A stretch of DNA of 64,000 nt from the NCBI RefSeq assembly GCF_011761185.1, contig NZ_JAAOYM010000001.1, positions 3,038,001-3,102,000 on the forward strand, read 5' to 3'. The notes beneath the pieces are model-generated. The model did no database searches. It saw only the letters and a program-made list of their open reading frames with translations, and was not told where the DNA came from. Position 1 is the first letter of the stretch; each line of letters opens with the position of its first letter. This document shows, piece after piece, positions 25,857-35,090 of this stretch. The DNA is from Saccharomonospora amisosensis. Its GTDB lineage: Bacteria; Actinomycetota; Actinomycetes; Mycobacteriales; Pseudonocardiaceae. The translations under genes and the position numbers were made by a program.

Positions 25857-26105
25857 TCAAGTCCGTTCCCGACGGTCGCTTGGCTGCAAGAGACTGGCAA
25901 GCACGAGAAGGACCACGCCAACAGTGATGAGAGTGTCGGCGGCGTTGAAGGTGGGAAACCGGCCGGCGTGCAGTAGTCGGTGACGTAGCCGTCACCGCCG
26001 CGATCGATGAGGTTGCCGAGCACGCCGGAGAGCACCAGGGCGAAGCCCGCACGCCCGGCAAGCGGCGTGGAACAGCGACACGGTCGGCGCCAAGTCGTCC
26101 CGGTG
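25857..26105 (-). pseudogene. lspA: Frameshifted, truncated signal peptidase II (lspA)
   Basis: On the minus strand one frame reads STPLAGRAGFALVLSGVLGN then LIDRGGDGYVTDY, the LspA motif with the catalytic GNxxDR Asp. After a one-base shift at about 25973 the next frame reads TFNAADTLITVGVVLLVLAS to the stop at 25857, the LspA FNxAD motif with the second catalytic Asp. The N-terminal half is missing. Lipoprotein signal peptidase paralogues of this kind often travel with cadmium/heavy-metal resistance genes. Confidence 0.8.
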
Positions 26106-26320
26106 GATCGCCGCAGGCAACTCGTCTGTCATCGCCATCGCCGGGTGATAGTACCTTCAGCAAATCAATCGGAAGACATCGGTGACAACGGTCATTCTCG
26201 ATCGTCCATGGAGGAGCTGTCGGATGTCGACGAGCAAGGTCGAGCGGGGCTGCTGGATCAATCTCCTCGCCACGCCACGGGTGGCTGCCGTTCAACCGCC
26301 CGACGAGGACAGGTCAAGAC

Positions 26321-26338
26321 CCACCGAAAAATCGGTGG
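26321..26338 (-). terminator. Short hairpin after the ICMT-like gene
   Basis: CCACCGA (26321-26327) and TCGGTGG (26332-26338) form a perfect 7-bp stem with an AAAA loop, 47 bp beyond the stop of the methyltransferase gene on the minus strand. Confidence 0.45.
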
Positions 26339-26384
26339 AAAACAACGAGAATCCGTTGTCCACAAGCGCCCGATAGCCACACCC

Positions 26385-27029
26385 TCACACCCGTGCACCT
26401 GTTCGCGTGCCGGGCGTCAGCCTTCCGACGCCCGGCACGAACCGGCCGACGCGACCGGCGTAGCCGGCGAAGGCGTGGCCGTGGACGCGGCGAAGGTAGG
26501 GCTCCTCAACCACGCGCACCTGCAACTGCACGCCGACGATCAGCGCGACGACCCCTCCCAGCGCCAGCACGTTCGGCGCCAGCAACGCCAGCCCCACTGC
26601 CGCAGTGATCATTCCCGTGAAGATCGGATTACGAGCCAACGCGAAGATCCCGCCCGTGACCAACTCCGTTGCCTCCTCCGGGTCCACCCCCACCCGCCAC
26701 GAGCTCCCCATTGCTTGCTGGGCGACCACGGTGACGGCGAACCCTGCGGCGGCGAGCAGTCCCCCAGCCGCGTAGCCGACACCGTGCGCCAGCCCGCCGA
26801 CCGGTTCCAGCACGCCGCTGACCTGCAGCACCGGAGCCAGCAGTCCCACCAGAATCGCGAGGACGAAAAGTACACCGGCCATCCATTCGGCGGAGCCGAC
26901 CCGGCCGCCCACCCCGTGAAAGCCCATCGATCCGGTCCGCCGCCACAGCAAGAACGATCGAAACCCGAACGCCACACCCAGGAACAACGCGTACAGACCG
27001 ACCGCCACCCAGGCCATCGCCTCGGACAT
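26385..27029 (-). CDS. Isoprenylcysteine-methyltransferase-like membrane protein
   Basis: 214 residues from ATG 27029 with AGGAG upstream. Four to five hydrophobic segments followed by the ICMT/PEMT-type C-terminal signature: SWRVGVDPEEATELVTGGIF, ARNPIFTGM and EEPYLRRVHGHAFAGYAGRV. Members of this group methylate unknown small or prenylated substrates using S-adenosylmethionine. In actinobacteria such genes recur in mobile metal-resistance modules with lspA, ArsR-type regulators and cation transporters, consistent with the lspA and ZIP remnants on either side. The upstream 27040-27075 stretch is AT-rich with an imperfect dyad (TATTGCCATGTCTGCATGAATA, split across the centre), a possible regulator site. 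Confidence 0.75.
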   Translation of the reverse strand: MSEAMAWVAVGLYALFLGVAFGFRSFLLWRRTGSMGFHGVGGRVGSAEWMAGVLFVLAILVGLLAPVLQVSGVLEPVGGLAHGVGYAAGGLLAAAGFAVTVVAQQAMGSSWRVGVDPEEATELVTGGIFALARNPIFTGMITAAVGLALLAPNVLALGGVVALIVGVQLQVRVVEEPYLRRVHGHAFAGYAGRVGRFVPGVGRLTPGTRTGARV

Positions 27030-27098
27030 GATCACTCCTAAACAAGCATTGTCATATTGCCATGTCTGCATGAATAGTAGCGGTGCAGGCGCTGCAGT

Positions 27099-27332
27099 TC
27101 AAAATGGCACGTCAGACAGTGACGAGCGGGCCGGTACTCCCCTGATCGTGGCGTGGTCCAGGTAGCGCCTCGCATGGTCGCGTAGTGCTGGAGCGATCTG
27201 GACGACGACCTGCACGATGGCGCCAACTCCGATGCCGAGCAGGAACGCTGACAGCTCGGCGTTGTCGATCACGGCGCCGACGATGGTCGCCGCCCCGGCG
27301 AGTACGCCCAACCCAAGCGGGCGGGGGTCATA
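27099..27332 (-). pseudogene. C-terminal fragment of a ZIP-family metal transporter
   Basis: About 70 residues retain ZIP-like sequence: LGLGVLAGAATIVGAVI, then LSAFLLGIGVGAIVQVVVQI and APALRDHARR. This is the last transmembrane pair of a ZIP-type zinc/divalent cation importer. The N-terminal part and its metal-binding helices are absent, and the frame upstream is unrelated sequence running toward the tRNA gene. Probably a remnant at the junction of an integrated element. Confidence 0.55.
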
Positions 27333-27491
27333 ACGCGACCCCACTTGCCGCCACACACATGATCCACTCCAGAAACGCTCCTGCACACCGCTGTCGACCT
27401 TGAAAACACGGCACGCAACAAACGTGAACAAAACCCGAAAAAGCCCGCTGACCTGGGCTTCCACCCAGAGCCAGCGGGCTCATCCAGACCG

Positions 27492-27565
<74 letters not shown>

Positions 27566-27770
27566 GCCGCCACCTCGCTTCAAGATGACGGCCAAAGCCT
27601 ACCTTGTCGTCGTAGCGGCTTCACACGCAGGTTCCCCGTCACGCTTCGTGGCTGGTCAGGCGGTGAAGCTCGCGGTGCTAGGCCGACCCCTCCTCAGTAC
27701 GTGGTCACGCAGCGTGGCGCACCGGTGGGCCCGGGCGACCCGAGCGGGCGGCGTAGGCAATCATTGGGGC

Positions 27771-28190
27771 ATGCGGCGAGCGGGTCAGTGGGACGTGCTG
27801 CTCGTGATCGCGGCGGGCGGCGCGCTGGGCAGCCTCGCCAGGTACGGGCTCACCGTGGCGTTGCCCCATCCTCGCGGCGGGCTGGCGCTATCCACCCTGC
27901 TGGCGAACGTCCTCGGCTGCCTGCTCATCGGCGTGTTGATGGTCGTGATCTCGCAGTTGGCGCAGCCGCACCGGCTGCTGCGACCGTTCCTCGGCATCGG
28001 CCTGCTCGGCGGGTTCACCACGTTCTCCACCTATGTCGTTGACGCGATGCGGTCGGTACTCGAGGGCCGCCCGGGGCTGGCCATCGGCTATGCCGTGGGC
28101 TCGGTGCTCGCTTCGCTGGTCGCGGTAGCCGCTGGGATGCTGGTGACCAGAGCCGTCATCCGGCGAGCCAGGCAAGCGGGAGGTGCGTGA
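27771..28190 (+). CDS. crcB: Fluoride channel CrcB/Fluc, first copy
   Basis: 139 residues from ATG 27771. Four hydrophobic segments; [12 protein letters not shown] near residue 13, [14 protein letters not shown] near 40 with the pore Asn, and [14 protein letters not shown] with the phenylalanine-box motif TTFSTY. It exports fluoride by passive conduction. Followed by a DUF190 gene (TGATG overlap) and a second crcB; Fluc proteins work as dual-topology pairs, and two copies may assemble as a heterodimer. Confidence 0.93.
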   Translation: MRRAGQWDVLLVIAAGGALGSLARYGLTVALPHPRGGLALSTLLANVLGCLLIGVLMVVISQLAQPHRLLRPFLGIGLLGGFTTFSTYVVDAMRSVLEGRPGLAIGYAVGSVLASLVAVAAGMLVTRAVIRRARQAGGA

Positions 28191-28531
28191 TGCGAGAGTC
28201 CGGCCGTGGACTGCGCCTGACGATCTATGTCGGTGAGGACGACGTCTGGCACCACCAGCCGCTCTACCACGAGGTGGTGCGCAGAGCCCGCGAAGCGGGG
28301 CTGGCAGGGGCGTCCGTGCTGCGAGGCATCGAGGGCTACGGCGCCAACTCGCTGATCCACACAAGCAGGCTGCTGTCGCTCTCGGAGGACCTACCGGTCG
28401 CGGTGGTCATCGTGGACAGGCCCGAGCGGGTTCGCGCGTTCCTGCCCGAACTGGACGAACTGATCGGGGAAGGGCTGGTGACGCTCGACGAGGTCGAGAT
28501 GATCCAGTACATGAACCGGCGGGAACCGTGA
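28190..28531 (+). CDS. DUF190 family protein between two crcB genes
   Basis: 113 residues from ATG 28190, overlapping the crcB stop by one base (TGATG). [20 protein letters not shown], then [22 protein letters not shown] and [10 protein letters not shown] mark DUF190, a PII-like fold of unknown role. It is repeatedly found with crcB genes, suggesting regulation or coupling of fluoride export, perhaps by nucleotide sensing. Ends in a GTGA overlap with the next crcB. Confidence 0.88.
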   Translation: MRESGRGLRLTIYVGEDDVWHHQPLYHEVVRRAREAGLAGASVLRGIEGYGANSLIHTSRLLSLSEDLPVAVVIVDRPERVRAFLPELDELIGEGLVTLDEVEMIQYMNRREP

Positions 28532-28905
28532 CGGCGGCACTGGTGCTGCTCGGCGGGGCGGCCGGTGCCGTGCTGCGCTACCTCGTCGACCGGCGGGTGC
28601 AGCGCGCCCACGCCTCGGCGTTTCCGTGGGGCACCCTGCTGGCCAACGTGACGGGCTCGGCACTGCTGGGCGTACTGGCAGGCTGGTCGCTGCTGGGCGG
28701 CGAACCGGACAGTGTGCGGGCACTTCTCGGCGTGGGACTGTGCGGCTCGCTGACCACGTTCTCCACCTTCGGCTACGAGACGATCCGCCTGCTCACCGAA
28801 CGGGCCCGGCTCTACGCCGTCGCCAACGTCGTGGTCACCGTGCTCGCCGGGTTCGGGGCGGCGGCAACCGGCCTGGTGCTCGCCATGGCCATCTGGTCAC
28901 GCTAG
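28528..28905 (+). CDS. crcB: Fluoride channel CrcB/Fluc, second copy
   Basis: 125 residues from GTG 28528, overlapping the DUF190 stop by 4 bp. [30 protein letters not shown] with pore Asn and [14 protein letters not shown] are the Fluc signatures. Charge distribution at the loops differs from the first copy, as expected if the two insert in opposite orientation. Third gene of a fluoride resistance operon; no crcB riboswitch was recognised upstream of the first copy. Confidence 0.93.
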   Translation: MTAALVLLGGAAGAVLRYLVDRRVQRAHASAFPWGTLLANVTGSALLGVLAGWSLLGGEPDSVRALLGVGLCGSLTTFSTFGYETIRLLTERARLYAVANVVVTVLAGFGAAATGLVLAMAIWSR

Positions 28906-28922
28906 GTGTCACACTGGGTGCC

Positions 28923-29300
28923 GTGGTGCTTCCGAAGCGACTGGCCCGGTTCAACAAGGTCGCCACCAACCGCGTCACCCGGCTGGTGGCGCCGCGACTG
29001 CCGGGGTTCGCGATGCTCACCCATACCGGCCGCAGGTCGGGCCGTCGATACCGCATCCCGCTCAACGTCTTCCGCGCGGGCGGCGACTACGTGATCGCAC
29101 TGACGTACGGGCCCGACGCCGACTGGGTGAGGAACGTGCTCGCGGCCGGTGGCTGCGAACTGCGCACCCGAGGCGAAGACGTGCGGCTCACCAACCCCAG
29201 GCTCGTGCACGACGAGACCCGCTCTGCCATGCCCTTCCCGGTACGCCAGGTGCTGGCGCTCGTCGGTGTCACCGACTTCCTCCACCTGACGCCTTCCTAG
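28923..29300 (+). CDS. Deazaflavin (F420)-dependent nitroreductase-family protein
   Basis: 125 residues from GTG 28923 (GTG 28926 possible). MLTHTGRRSGRRYRIPLNVF and TYGPDADWVRNVLAAGGCEL are the Ddn/F420H(2)-quinone reductase split-barrel signatures; the basic RRSGRR patch binds the F420 tail. Substrate unknown. Short N-terminus without the hydrophobic tail of Ddn. It starts 17 bp after crcB and converges with the next gene with a 4-bp overlap. Confidence 0.85.
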   Translation: MVLPKRLARFNKVATNRVTRLVAPRLPGFAMLTHTGRRSGRRYRIPLNVFRAGGDYVIALTYGPDADWVRNVLAAGGCELRTRGEDVRLTNPRLVHDETRSAMPFPVRQVLALVGVTDFLHLTPS

Positions 29301-29944
29301 TACCAGGCAGCCCCGTGCACTGTGGGGTAGCGGGATCTTCCACGACGCGCGTCGGCGAGAATGGTCTCGACATGCCTGACATCGCCCCGGTGCTCGGCTG
29401 ACCAACCCGACCGCATCCCGATGACCCTGCCGCGCTTGGTGGTGACGTGCACGAAGTCGCCTTCCACCACGGAGAGCACCTGTTCGTCGAACTGCGACAG
29501 CAGGTCGTCCGACCCGCTGTCGCAGGCGTCGCAGCCGCAGTCGGGCACGGTCGCCAGGTAGACGGCGGGTTCCGCGGCGCCGATGATCGCTACGGCGTCA
29601 GGCACGCCGCTCAGGCTCGCGAATCCGAGTAGCAGACAAAGCGCGCCGTCCCGGGTCGGACGCACCCGGATCGCGGTCTCGGGGGTAACGCTCGGGACCT
29701 CCCGCCAGGCATCGCCGGGATCGGCGACTTCCTCCAGGGTCGCCAGGCCCGCATCAATCAGCGCGCGTGTCCACGCCCGCGCGCGGGCGTGCAGGATGCG
29801 GTACTTGCCCGGCTCGGTGCAGCGGGAGTACTCCTCCTCCACCGGTTCGGCGCCATCGGGATGCGGATCTGGCCACCCCGGTGTCGTCGCCGCGGTGCGG
29901 CCGAACTCCGCCGTCACCGCTTCCAGCAGCAGCCGCGTCTCCAC
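29297..29944 (-). CDS. Conserved hypothetical protein
   Basis: 215 residues from GTG 29944. Soluble; includes VPDCGCDACDSGSDDLLSQF, a Cys-x-Cys-x2-Cys cluster with acidic residues, and GDFVHVTTKRGRVIGMRSGW near the C-terminus. It resembles actinobacterial proteins of the DUF6226 type (from memory, unverified). It starts 9 bp after the F420-dependent oxidoreductase stop, so it is the third gene of an operon with S9 peptidase and that enzyme. Confidence 0.6.
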   Translation of the reverse strand: METRLLLEAVTAEFGRTAATTPGWPDPHPDGAEPVEEEYSRCTEPGKYRILHARARAWTRALIDAGLATLEEVADPGDAWREVPSVTPETAIRVRPTRDGALCLLLGFASLSGVPDAVAIIGAAEPAVYLATVPDCGCDACDSGSDDLLSQFDEQVLSVVEGDFVHVTTKRGRVIGMRSGWSAEHRGDVRHVETILADARRGRSRYPTVHGAAWY

Positions 29945-29953
29945 CGCAGCACC

Positions 29954-30907
29954 CTAGCGCGGCGCCAGTGCCTCCACCTGCTCCACCGGATCACCCCCGG
30001 TGGGCAGCAGCGCGATCACCGGAGTTGTCAGGCCGTTGTCGACGTAGGAGTGCAGCCGCTCGCGGCAGGCCTGCGGGCTGCCGTGCGCGATCAACTCGTC
30101 GACCACCTCGTCAGGGATCGCCGCGTTGGCCTGCTTGCGGTCCCCCGCCGCCCAGGCGCGCTGCATCGGCTCAAGCGCATCTCCCCTGCCCAGCCACTCA
30201 TGGAACGCGCGGTACACGGGCACGGTCAGGTAGCTGCTGATGAGCAACCGGCCTAGACCGCGAGCCGCATCGGCGTCCTCTGTGGGACACACGAAGATCC
30301 TCGCGGCGAGTTCGGTTCCGGCACTCACCTCGGCACGCACCGTCCGCACGTCTTCCGGCGACAGCCAGTTCGTGATCGCGCCGTCGGCCTCTGTGGCCGC
30401 CAGCCGCAGCATCCCGGGCCGCAACGCGGCCAGCATGATCGGCGGCGGCGGGTTCGGTGGGCGCTCCAGGCGGAACTTGCTCACCGAGAACGTGGGATAC
30501 TCCGCGCTGACCTTCTCCCCCGCCAGCGCGGAGCGCAGGAACCGCAGCGTGTCGCGCACGCGGGCGTAGGGCTGGGTGAACTCCGCGGCGTTCCAGTTGC
30601 CCACGACCACAGGGGAGGATGCGTCGATGCCGAGCACGAACCTGCCAGGCGCGCACTCGGCGAGGGTCGCCGCGCTCATCGCGAGCAGTCCAGGACCGCG
30701 GGTGTAAACCGGCACGACGGCGGTGCCGAGGCGAAGTGTCGGCGCCCACTGGGATGCCAGCACCAGCGGGGTGAACGCGTCGGTGCCCGCCGTTTCGGCC
30801 GACCACACGTCGGTGTAACCGAGGTCGGGCAGCCGTTCGATGATCTCCCGGTGCGCGGGCAGCGGCACACCGGTGAGCGGCACCGTCAGTCCCCAGCGGG
30901 TGGTCAC
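29954..30907 (-). CDS. LLM-class F420-dependent oxidoreductase
   Basis: 317 residues from GTG 30907, which overlaps the S9 peptidase stop (GTGA). The luciferase-like barrel is shown by RWGLTVPLTG, DLGYTDVWSAETAGTDAFTP, RLGTAVVPVYTRGPGLLAMS and RFVLGIDASSPVVVGNWN. Such enzymes transfer hydride with F420H2 (some FMN); substrate unknown. Full length. Confidence 0.88.
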   Translation of the reverse strand: MTTRWGLTVPLTGVPLPAHREIIERLPDLGYTDVWSAETAGTDAFTPLVLASQWAPTLRLGTAVVPVYTRGPGLLAMSAATLAECAPGRFVLGIDASSPVVVGNWNAAEFTQPYARVRDTLRFLRSALAGEKVSAEYPTFSVSKFRLERPPNPPPPIMLAALRPGMLRLAATEADGAITNWLSPEDVRTVRAEVSAGTELAARIFVCPTEDADAARGLGRLLISSYLTVPVYRAFHEWLGRGDALEPMQRAWAAGDRKQANAAIPDEVVDELIAHGSPQACRERLHSYVDNGLTTPVIALLPTGGDPVEQVEALAPR

Positions 30908-33012
30908 CTCGCGTCCTCCCCGGTGTGTTCCGACACGGCTGCGAGTTCTCGCTTCAGCCACGCGACCTGGGTGAGCATCAGGTTCTCCGCGACCTCCTCG
31001 GCCTGCGGCGACATGTGTGTGGCGCCCGCCAGCGGCAGGAAGGTGTGCTGCCTGCCCGCGGCCAGCAGCGCCGCCGACAGCCGCAGCGAGTGGGCGACGA
31101 ACACGTTGTCGTCGGCCAGTCCGTGCACGATCAGCAGCGCGCGCCGCAGGTTCGCCGCGTCGGCGATGAGCGAGTTGCGCTCGTAGCGGGCCGGGTCCTG
31201 GTCCGGGTGGCCGAGGTAGCGCTCGGTGTAGTGCGTGTCGTACAACGACCAGTCCGTCACCGGTGCGCCCGCGACGGCGGCATGGAAGACGTCCGGCCTG
31301 CGCAGCACAGCGAGAGCGGAAAGGTAGCCGCCGTAGGACCAGCCCCTGATGCTCACCCGGCCGAGGTCGAGCAGCCCCGGGTGTTCCAGCGCGACCGCGT
31401 GCAGCGCGTCGACCTGGTCGGCGAGGGTGACCTCCGCCAGCCTGCCCGCGATCTCCTTCTCCCACGCCGGGCCCCGGCCAGGCGTGCCCCTTCCGTCGGC
31501 CACCAGTACCGCGAAGCCCTGGTCGGCCAGCCACTGTGGAGTGAGGAAGGCGTTGCGGCTGCGCAGCACCCGCTGGGCGTGTGGTCCGCCGTAGGGATCG
31601 AGCAGCACCGGCAGCGGGCCGTCCTCCGGCCGGTGCCCGGTGGGCAGCACCAGCGCGGCCCGCAACTCGCGCTCGCCCACGGTGAGCAGCATCGGGTCCG
31701 GCGCGATTCCCGGGTCCACTGTGTACGAATCGATCCTCGCCGCGGGCTTTCCGTTGACGAGCACGTTGACTTCGGGGCCGCTGCGATTCAGACTCCACGA
31801 CGACAGCACGGTGACCGCCGCGGTGCCCGAACCGACATGCACACCCTCCTTTTCGGACAGCCGTTCGACGCCGGAACCGTTGGTGCGGTAGACATGAAGC
31901 TGTGTCGGGTCACCTTCGGAGGCGCTGAACAGCACCTCGTCGCCCACGTGTAGCACTGCGCGTACCTGCAACGAGGGTTGCGTCACCGGCGTACCGTCGA
32001 CGAACAGCCGGTAGCTGTCGCCAACCACGCTCACGTGCACCAGCCTGCCGTCGCTGGTCCACGCCGGAACGCCGCGCACGATCTCCACCCAGTCCGGATC
32101 GGTGTCGGTGTGCAGCAGCCGCGTGGATCCGTCGGAGGGGTCGACGGCGTGGATCTCGAGCCGGCGCTGGTCACGCGGTTGCACGGCGATCAGCGGCGGC
32201 CCGCCTGCTGACCAGTGCACGGCCGCGAGGTACTCCCAGCCTCCCGGCTCGACGTCGACGCGGTTGCCTTCTAGGTCCACAATGGACAGTGAAACGTCGA
32301 CGTTGGTCGTTCCAGCGGCCGGATAGGCCACGGTCGTGGCCTGCGTGTCCGGGTTGACGGGGTCGGCGATGGTCCAGCGGGGCACGGCGGAGCGGTCGCT
32401 GCGCTCCACCAGCACGCTCCTGCCGTCCGGGGCCCACCAGTAGCCGCGCACCCTGCCGAGTTCCTCGGCGGCGATGAACTCCGCGAGGCCCCACGCGATG
32501 TCGTCGCCCTCCTCGTCCACCAGCGTCCGGTCGGAGCCGGTGGCCAGCTCCAGAACCCGCAGCCTGCGCTCGCTGACGTAGGCCACGTGGCTGCCGGTGG
32601 GATCGGGCCTCGGGTCCACCACGGCGCCCTCGACAAGCAGTCGGACCTGCCCCGTGGCCAACTCGACGGCGTAGAGCTTGCCGGAAAGCGAGAAGGTCGC
32701 GACGGTGAACTCGTTGTCCACGGCGTAGCCGACCACCCCGCCGGAGGTCTCCCTGGCCCGCTCCCGCCGCGCGCGCTCCTCCGGCGGCAGCTCCTCCTCA
32801 CCCGGCAGCAGCGCGACCGCGTCCACCACCTTCGACTCCTCACCGGAGGCGACGTCGAGCGACCACAGGCTGTTGCGCCTGTCGGTGCCCGACTCCGCAC
32901 GCAGGAACAGCACGCGGGAACCGTCGGGTGAGACCAGGAACTCCTTGGGAGCGCCGAGGGTGAATCGTTGGGTACGGGCCTGCCTGCGCAGGAAGGAAAG
33001 ATCGTCCGTCAC
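30904..33012 (-). CDS. S9-family peptidase (DPP IV-like prolyl oligopeptidase)
   Basis: 702 residues from GTG 33012, chosen because conserved sequence starts at DDLSFLRRQARTQRFTLGAP; ATG 33051 is an alternative. N-terminal beta-propeller of the DPP IV type (residues to about 450), then an alpha/beta hydrolase domain with nucleophile GWSYGGY, Asp in HGLADDNVF and His in GATHMSP. It cleaves peptides after proline or similar residues; no signal peptide, so cytoplasmic. Confidence 0.9.
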   Translation of the reverse strand: MTDDLSFLRRQARTQRFTLGAPKEFLVSPDGSRVLFLRAESGTDRRNSLWSLDVASGEESKVVDAVALLPGEEELPPEERARRERARETSGGVVGYAVDNEFTVATFSLSGKLYAVELATGQVRLLVEGAVVDPRPDPTGSHVAYVSERRLRVLELATGSDRTLVDEEGDDIAWGLAEFIAAEELGRVRGYWWAPDGRSVLVERSDRSAVPRWTIADPVNPDTQATTVAYPAAGTTNVDVSLSIVDLEGNRVDVEPGGWEYLAAVHWSAGGPPLIAVQPRDQRRLEIHAVDPSDGSTRLLHTDTDPDWVEIVRGVPAWTSDGRLVHVSVVGDSYRLFVDGTPVTQPSLQVRAVLHVGDEVLFSASEGDPTQLHVYRTNGSGVERLSEKEGVHVGSGTAAVTVLSSWSLNRSGPEVNVLVNGKPAARIDSYTVDPGIAPDPMLLTVGERELRAALVLPTGHRPEDGPLPVLLDPYGGPHAQRVLRSRNAFLTPQWLADQGFAVLVADGRGTPGRGPAWEKEIAGRLAEVTLADQVDALHAVALEHPGLLDLGRVSIRGWSYGGYLSALAVLRRPDVFHAAVAGAPVTDWSLYDTHYTERYLGHPDQDPARYERNSLIADAANLRRALLIVHGLADDNVFVAHSLRLSAALLAAGRQHTFLPLAGATHMSPQAEEVAENLMLTQVAWLKRELAAVSEHTGEDAR

Positions 33013-33167
33013 GAGAGCCCACTCTCGCACGTGCCACCGGGGCCGCGCCATCACCCGCCCCGTGCGCAACAATTCCGCACCGAACCGTCATAGATACGCA
33101 ACGAACAGCGATATGCAGCAAGGTATAGCGGATGAACAGTTCAGCGAGTTCGCCCTACGCTGAACGC

Positions 33168-34400
33168 ATGACGACCTTCGCCGACGACACCACGGACCTG
33201 ACCTCCTCAGCGCTGATCGCACTCGACGAGCGCTGGAGCACGCACAACTACCACCCGCTTCCGGTGGTGATCGCGCAGGCGGAGGGCGCGTGGGTGACCG
33301 ATGTGGAGGGCGAACGCTACCTGGACTTCCTTGCCGGCTACTCGGCACTGAACTTCGGGCACCGGCACCCCGCGCTCGTCGCCGCCGCGACCGAGCAACT
33401 CGGCAGAGTTACCTTGACCTCTCGGGCGTTTCACCACGACCAGCTCGGCCTGTTCTGCCGCGAACTCGCCGAACTGACCGGCACCGAGCTGGTGCTGCCG
33501 ATGAACTCCGGTGCCGAAGCGGTGGAGTCGGCGATCAAGGTGGCACGCAAGTGGGCCTACCGGGTGAAGGGCATCCCCGACGGCACGGCGCAGATCGTGG
33601 TCGCGGCGGGGAACTTCCACGGCCGCACCACCACGATCGTGTCCTTCTCCACCGACGAGGTCGCCAGAGCCGACTACGGGCCCTTCACGCCAGGTTTCGT
33701 GGTGGTCCCCTACGGCGACACCGAGGCGCTCGCCGCGGCGATCACCGACCGCACCGCCGCCGTTCTCATCGAGCCCGTACAGGGCGAGGCGGGCGTCATC
33801 GTCCCCCCGGACGGCTACCTCACCGAAGTCCGCGGGCTGTGCGACGAGGCGGGCGCGCTGCTCATCGCCGACGAGATCCAGTCCGGCCTCGCCAGGACCG
33901 GCACCGTACTTGCGCTGGATCACGAGCGGGTGCGGGCGGACCTGTACACGCTGGGTAAGGCGCTCGGCGGCGGGATCGTGCCGGTTTCCGCAGTGGTGGG
34001 CCGCGCCGACGTGCTCGGGGTGCTGCGGCCCGGCGAGCACGGCTCCACCTTCGGTGGCAACCCGCTGGCGTGCGCGGTGGGCAGGGCGGTGGTGCGGCTG
34101 CTCGCCACCGGGGAGTTCCAGCAACGCGCCACCGCGCTGGGGGCACGCCTGCACGCGCGGTTGTCCGAACTCATCGGCGACGGGCTGACCGAGGTACGGG
34201 GGCGTGGCCTGTGGGCGGGGATCGACATTGATCCCGACGGCCTCACCGGCAGGCAGGCGGCCGAGAAGCTGCTGCGCCACGGCGTGCTGTGCAAGGAGAC
34301 CCACGGACACACCCTGCGGCTGGCCCCGCCCCTGATGATCAGCGAGCAGGACCTTGAACGTGGCCTGGACGCCATCGCGACGGTGGTGACTTCGCGGTAG
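33168..34400 (+). CDS. rocD: Ornithine--oxo-acid aminotransferase
   Basis: 410 residues from ATG 33168. PLP enzyme converting ornithine and 2-oxoglutarate to glutamate semialdehyde and glutamate (arginine/ornithine breakdown). YLDFLAGYSALNFGHRHP, MNSGAEAVESAIKVARKW, NFHGRTTTIVSFSTDE, ADEIQSGLARTG and TLGKALGGGIVPVSAVVG (PLP lysine in GKALGGG) are specific for RocD among class III aminotransferases. Divergent from the S9 peptidase gene. Confidence 0.92.
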   Translation: MTTFADDTTDLTSSALIALDERWSTHNYHPLPVVIAQAEGAWVTDVEGERYLDFLAGYSALNFGHRHPALVAAATEQLGRVTLTSRAFHHDQLGLFCRELAELTGTELVLPMNSGAEAVESAIKVARKWAYRVKGIPDGTAQIVVAAGNFHGRTTTIVSFSTDEVARADYGPFTPGFVVVPYGDTEALAAAITDRTAAVLIEPVQGEAGVIVPPDGYLTEVRGLCDEAGALLIADEIQSGLARTGTVLALDHERVRADLYTLGKALGGGIVPVSAVVGRADVLGVLRPGEHGSTFGGNPLACAVGRAVVRLLATGEFQQRATALGARLHARLSELIGDGLTEVRGRGLWAGIDIDPDGLTGRQAAEKLLRHGVLCKETHGHTLRLAPPLMISEQDLERGLDAIATVVTSR

Positions 34401-34451
34401 TCGCCACGGCGAGGCCCGTTCGGTCGAGCCCGGCTGCGGCACCATGGGTCT

Positions 34452-35090
34452 GTGCAGACTCGCGCCTTGGCCGGGCTCGCGGCCGCCGGCGGTGCCTTCA
34501 CGCTCGTGTTCGGGCTACCGCTGGCCGGTGACAGCACCGCCAACCGGGTGGACCGCGCCGTCGCCACGATCGTGCAAGCTGGGCTCGGTGGCCGCGAGTT
34601 GCTGCTCCACCTGCTCCTGCTGCCCATGGAACTGCCGCTGGTGCTGCTGGCCGTCGCGGGCATCGCGGGTACCTGCCTGCGGCGGCACCGCCCGGCGGCT
34701 GCCGTGCTCGCGGTCACCGCACCCGCCACGGCTGTGGCGTTGAACACATGGCTGCTGAAGCCGGCTTTCGGCCGCCGCTACGGCGAGAACCTCGTCTACC
34801 CCAGCGGGCACACCGTGCTGTTCGTGTCGGTACTCACGGTGCTCGTGATCCTCGCGCGCACCGGAAGGCAGCGCGGCCTCGTGCTGGCGGCGGGGGCGGT
34901 GCTGCTGGCCCTGGCAGGCATAGCGATGGTGGGGTTGGGCTACCACTACGCCACCGATGTCGTGGGCGGGGTCGGGTTCGGGGTGACCGTCACCGCCGCA
35001 ATCGCCGTGTTGGTGGAACGGCTGTTACCCGGCGGGCTGCGAGGCGACCGCGTCCCTGGCCAGCGCGGTGAGCCTGCTGAGGGCCCGTAG
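34452..35090 (+). CDS. PAP2-superfamily membrane phosphatase
   Basis: 212 residues from GTG 34452. Six hydrophobic segments; phosphatase motifs KPAFGRRYGE, YPSGHT and GLGYHYATDVVGG (KxxxxxxRP-like, PSGH, SRxxxxxHxxxD-like). It dephosphorylates a lipid phosphate, perhaps undecaprenyl or phosphatidate. Its end overlaps the convergent zapE gene by 66 bp. Confidence 0.85.
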   Translation: MQTRALAGLAAAGGAFTLVFGLPLAGDSTANRVDRAVATIVQAGLGGRELLLHLLLLPMELPLVLLAVAGIAGTCLRRHRPAAAVLAVTAPATAVALNTWLLKPAFGRRYGENLVYPSGHTVLFVSVLTVLVILARTGRQRGLVLAAGAVLLALAGIAMVGLGYHYATDVVGGVGFGVTVTAAIAVLVERLLPGGLRGDRVPGQRGEPAEGP

